This document shows, piece by piece, positions 62,662 through 64,000 of a stretch of 64,000 bases of DNA. Both the position numbers and the translations under genes were made by a program. Location: contig NZ_QAJN01000001.1 of the NCBI RefSeq assembly GCF_003852425.1, positions 371,013-435,012 on the forward strand, written 5' to 3'. Origin of the DNA: Paucibacter sp. KBW04 (GTDB lineage: Bacteria; Pseudomonadota; Gammaproteobacteria; Burkholderiales; Burkholderiaceae_C). The notes beneath the pieces are model-generated. The model saw only the letters and a list, made by a program, of their open reading frames with translations. It was not told where the DNA came from and did not search any database. Within the stretch, counting starts at the first letter, position 1; every line of letters starts with the position of its first letter.

Positions 62662-63219
62662 TCAGCCCTGCATCAAGGCGATCAAAAGCAGCCGGGCCTT
62701 TTCCCAGTCGCGCCGCACGGTGCGCACATGCAGATCCAGGGCCTGGGCAATTTCCGCTTCCTCGTAGCCACCAAAGTAGCGCATCTCCACCACCTGGGCG
62801 AGACGGGGTTCGCTGCTGGCCAGGGCGGCCAGGGCTTCGTGGACTTGCAGGATCTCGCTCTCGCCTTGAGCCGCGGGCAGACCCAGCTGGCTGTCCAGGG
62901 TCTCGTGCTGCACATCGCCGCCGCGGCGCTGGGCATGTTGCTCACGCACCAGATCGACGATGACGGAGCGCATCACCTGCGATGCATAGGCGAAGAAGGC
63001 GCGGCGGTCGACCGCTCGCAACTCGCCGGCGCGCAGAAAGCGTAGATAAGACTCATGCACCAGGGCGGTGGTGCTAAAGCCCTCGTGGCGGCCGCCATCG
63101 CGCAGGCGGGCCCGCGCCAGATGGCGCAGATCGGCATAGGCGCTGCTGAACAGATCGGAGCGCGCTTGGGTATCCCCCTCGCGCACCCGCTGTATCAAGG
63201 CCGTCAGATCTTCTTCCAT
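62662..63219 (-). CDS. ECF-type RNA polymerase sigma factor (TIGR02999-like)
   Basis: A 185-aa sigma factor. Region 2 has DLRHLARARLRDGG, FSTTALVHESYLRFL and RRAFFAYASQVMRSVIVDLV, a pattern of the ECF subgroup often paired with serine/threonine kinases. Region 4 contains LAQVVEMRYFGGYEEAEIAQ and HVRTVRRDWEKARLLL as its HTH. No anti-sigma gene is next to it. The start at 63219 has GGGAG nine bases before it. It heads the series with a PEP-CTERM protein and the kinase, and may be controlled by that kinase. Confidence 0.9.
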   Translation of the reverse strand: MEEDLTALIQRVREGDTQARSDLFSSAYADLRHLARARLRDGGRHEGFSTTALVHESYLRFLRAGELRAVDRRAFFAYASQVMRSVIVDLVREQHAQRRGGDVQHETLDSQLGLPAAQGESEILQVHEALAALASSEPRLAQVVEMRYFGGYEEAEIAQALDLHVRTVRRDWEKARLLLIALMQG

Positions 63220-63318
63220 CGAACTCCCATCGCGGTCAGCTTCCGCGCGATGGTAGCCAATGATGGAGGTTTTCCGCCCCCCATGATTCACAGGGCATCG
63301 GGGAGCGGACGCTGCGGC

Positions 63319-63945
63319 TTAGAAACGGTAGCTCAAACCGGTCGAGAACATGCCCACGCGTGTGCTGCCCGCGCCGTATTTGGCGCCCACATTGTCATAG
63401 TCCAGGTTCAGCGAGATCTGCTTGTTGATGGCATAGCTCACACCCAGGCCGTACATGCCTTGGAAGCTCCATTTGGAGTCGCTGCCGCCTGCCGCGTAAG
63501 TGGCCTTGCCCTGCGCATAACTTGCACCCAACTTGCCCTTGAAGCTGAAGTCGCCATAGCTCAGCGGCAGCACGGCGTAGACGCCCAGGCCGGCTTGCTT
63601 GACCCAGCCGGCTTCCTCGCCGCTGCCGCGCTTGATCGTGCCTTGGCCACTGCTGATGCCGTAGGCCATGGCTTCCAGGCCCAGGCCTGCCAGGTACTCG
63701 AACTGCTGGCCGATGAAGACCTTGCCACCGGCGCGTGCGGTCAGATCGCAGGGGGCGCCGTTTTTGCAGTCCAGCGAGTACTTGTTGTAGAGGCCGATAT
63801 TGGCGCCGATATAGGGCGTTTCTTGGTCTTTGGTCTGAGCCTGTGCCTGCGTGGGCAGGGCTGCGCCAATGACCAGGGCCAGGCCGGTCAGGGCGATGGC
63901 ACTCAGGCCTTGATGAGCGTGGATGGCTTTGATGACTTTCGGCAT
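63319..63945 (-). CDS. Small outer-membrane beta-barrel protein
   Basis: A 208-aa protein with a signal peptide ending AQAQTKD and an eight-strand-type barrel: YIGANIGLYNKYSLDC early, FKGKLGASYAQGKATY, SYAINKQISLNLDYDNVG and a final GMFSTGLSYRF with terminal Phe. Two Cys (Asp-Cys-Lys and APCDL) could form an extracellular disulfide. It lies 99 bases upstream of the sigma factor gene on the same strand. Its ligand or partner is unknown. It is not closely similar to the barrel at 14961. Confidence 0.84.
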   Translation of the reverse strand: MPKVIKAIHAHQGLSAIALTGLALVIGAALPTQAQAQTKDQETPYIGANIGLYNKYSLDCKNGAPCDLTARAGGKVFIGQQFEYLAGLGLEAMAYGISSGQGTIKRGSGEEAGWVKQAGLGVYAVLPLSYGDFSFKGKLGASYAQGKATYAAGGSDSKWSFQGMYGLGVSYAINKQISLNLDYDNVGAKYGAGSTRVGMFSTGLSYRF

Positions 63946-64000
63946 TGCCGACTCCTGAAGTGATGATGATTGAACACGTGCTGCCAGAGGGCTGAAGCCG

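Overview
The window is high-GC DNA, densely packed with genes, from a betaproteobacterium. Its gene content (hom-thrC, SoxR, PEP-CTERM surface proteins, ComFB, ClpB, Mfd, NadA/NadB, MoeA/MoaD/MoaE and a porin/PBP/diguanylate cyclase trio) fits a Burkholderiales member, probably in the Roseateles/Paucibacter/Rubrivivax neighbourhood. That placement is inferred from protein flavour, not from a search. There are no rRNA or tRNA genes, CRISPR arrays, phages or complete insertion sequences. One small foldback element of about 190 bp looks MITE-like.

Layout. 1-6.5 kb: an edge-truncated membrane protein, an NlpC/P60 hydrolase, a YidB-like protein, a short unknown protein, the foldback element, a HAD phosphatase, PhoH and Bcp. 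6.6-13.2 kb: a Mth938-like protein, then a rightward run of alaA-like, hom, thrC, moeA, moaD and an AdoMet decarboxylase with tight overlaps. 13.1-15.5 kb: soxR divergent from a questin-oxidase-like gene with a SoxR-type operator between them, and a small outer-membrane barrel with its own palindromic operator-like site.

15.6-24.1 kb is the most unusual part. It is an all-leftward series: SPFH/SHOCT protein, DUF4178 zinc-ribbon membrane protein, a low-GC HTH gene, DUF350 membrane protein, the PA2779/PA2778 pair, a YkgJ cysteine-cluster protein, a membrane-fused aminopropyltransferase and a Tat-type lipoprotein flavin oxidoreductase. With the nearby AdoMet decarboxylase this looks like a membrane-associated polyamine or aminopropyl modification system with no established function.

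24.2-37 kb: moaE-crcB; an operon of outer-membrane protein, periplasmic binding protein and diguanylate cyclase; clpB behind a heat-shock-type promoter; an L,D-transpeptidase and a TPR protein that share a C-terminal domain; a FimV-N protein; nadB. 37-50 kb: comFB and nadA, an AraC regulator divergent from an MFS transporter and a ThDP enzyme, RraA, an S4 protein, an Aer-like chemoreceptor, serB-mfd. 50-64 kb: five PEP-CTERM proteins interspersed with a GlsB-type protein, an RlmN/Cfr-like radical SAM enzyme, a CoA transferase, a bestrophin and ispD, then a serine/threonine kinase with a large TPR ectodomain, an ECF-type sigma factor and a second small outer-membrane barrel. No exosortase gene lies in the window, so PEP-CTERM processing must be encoded elsewhere.
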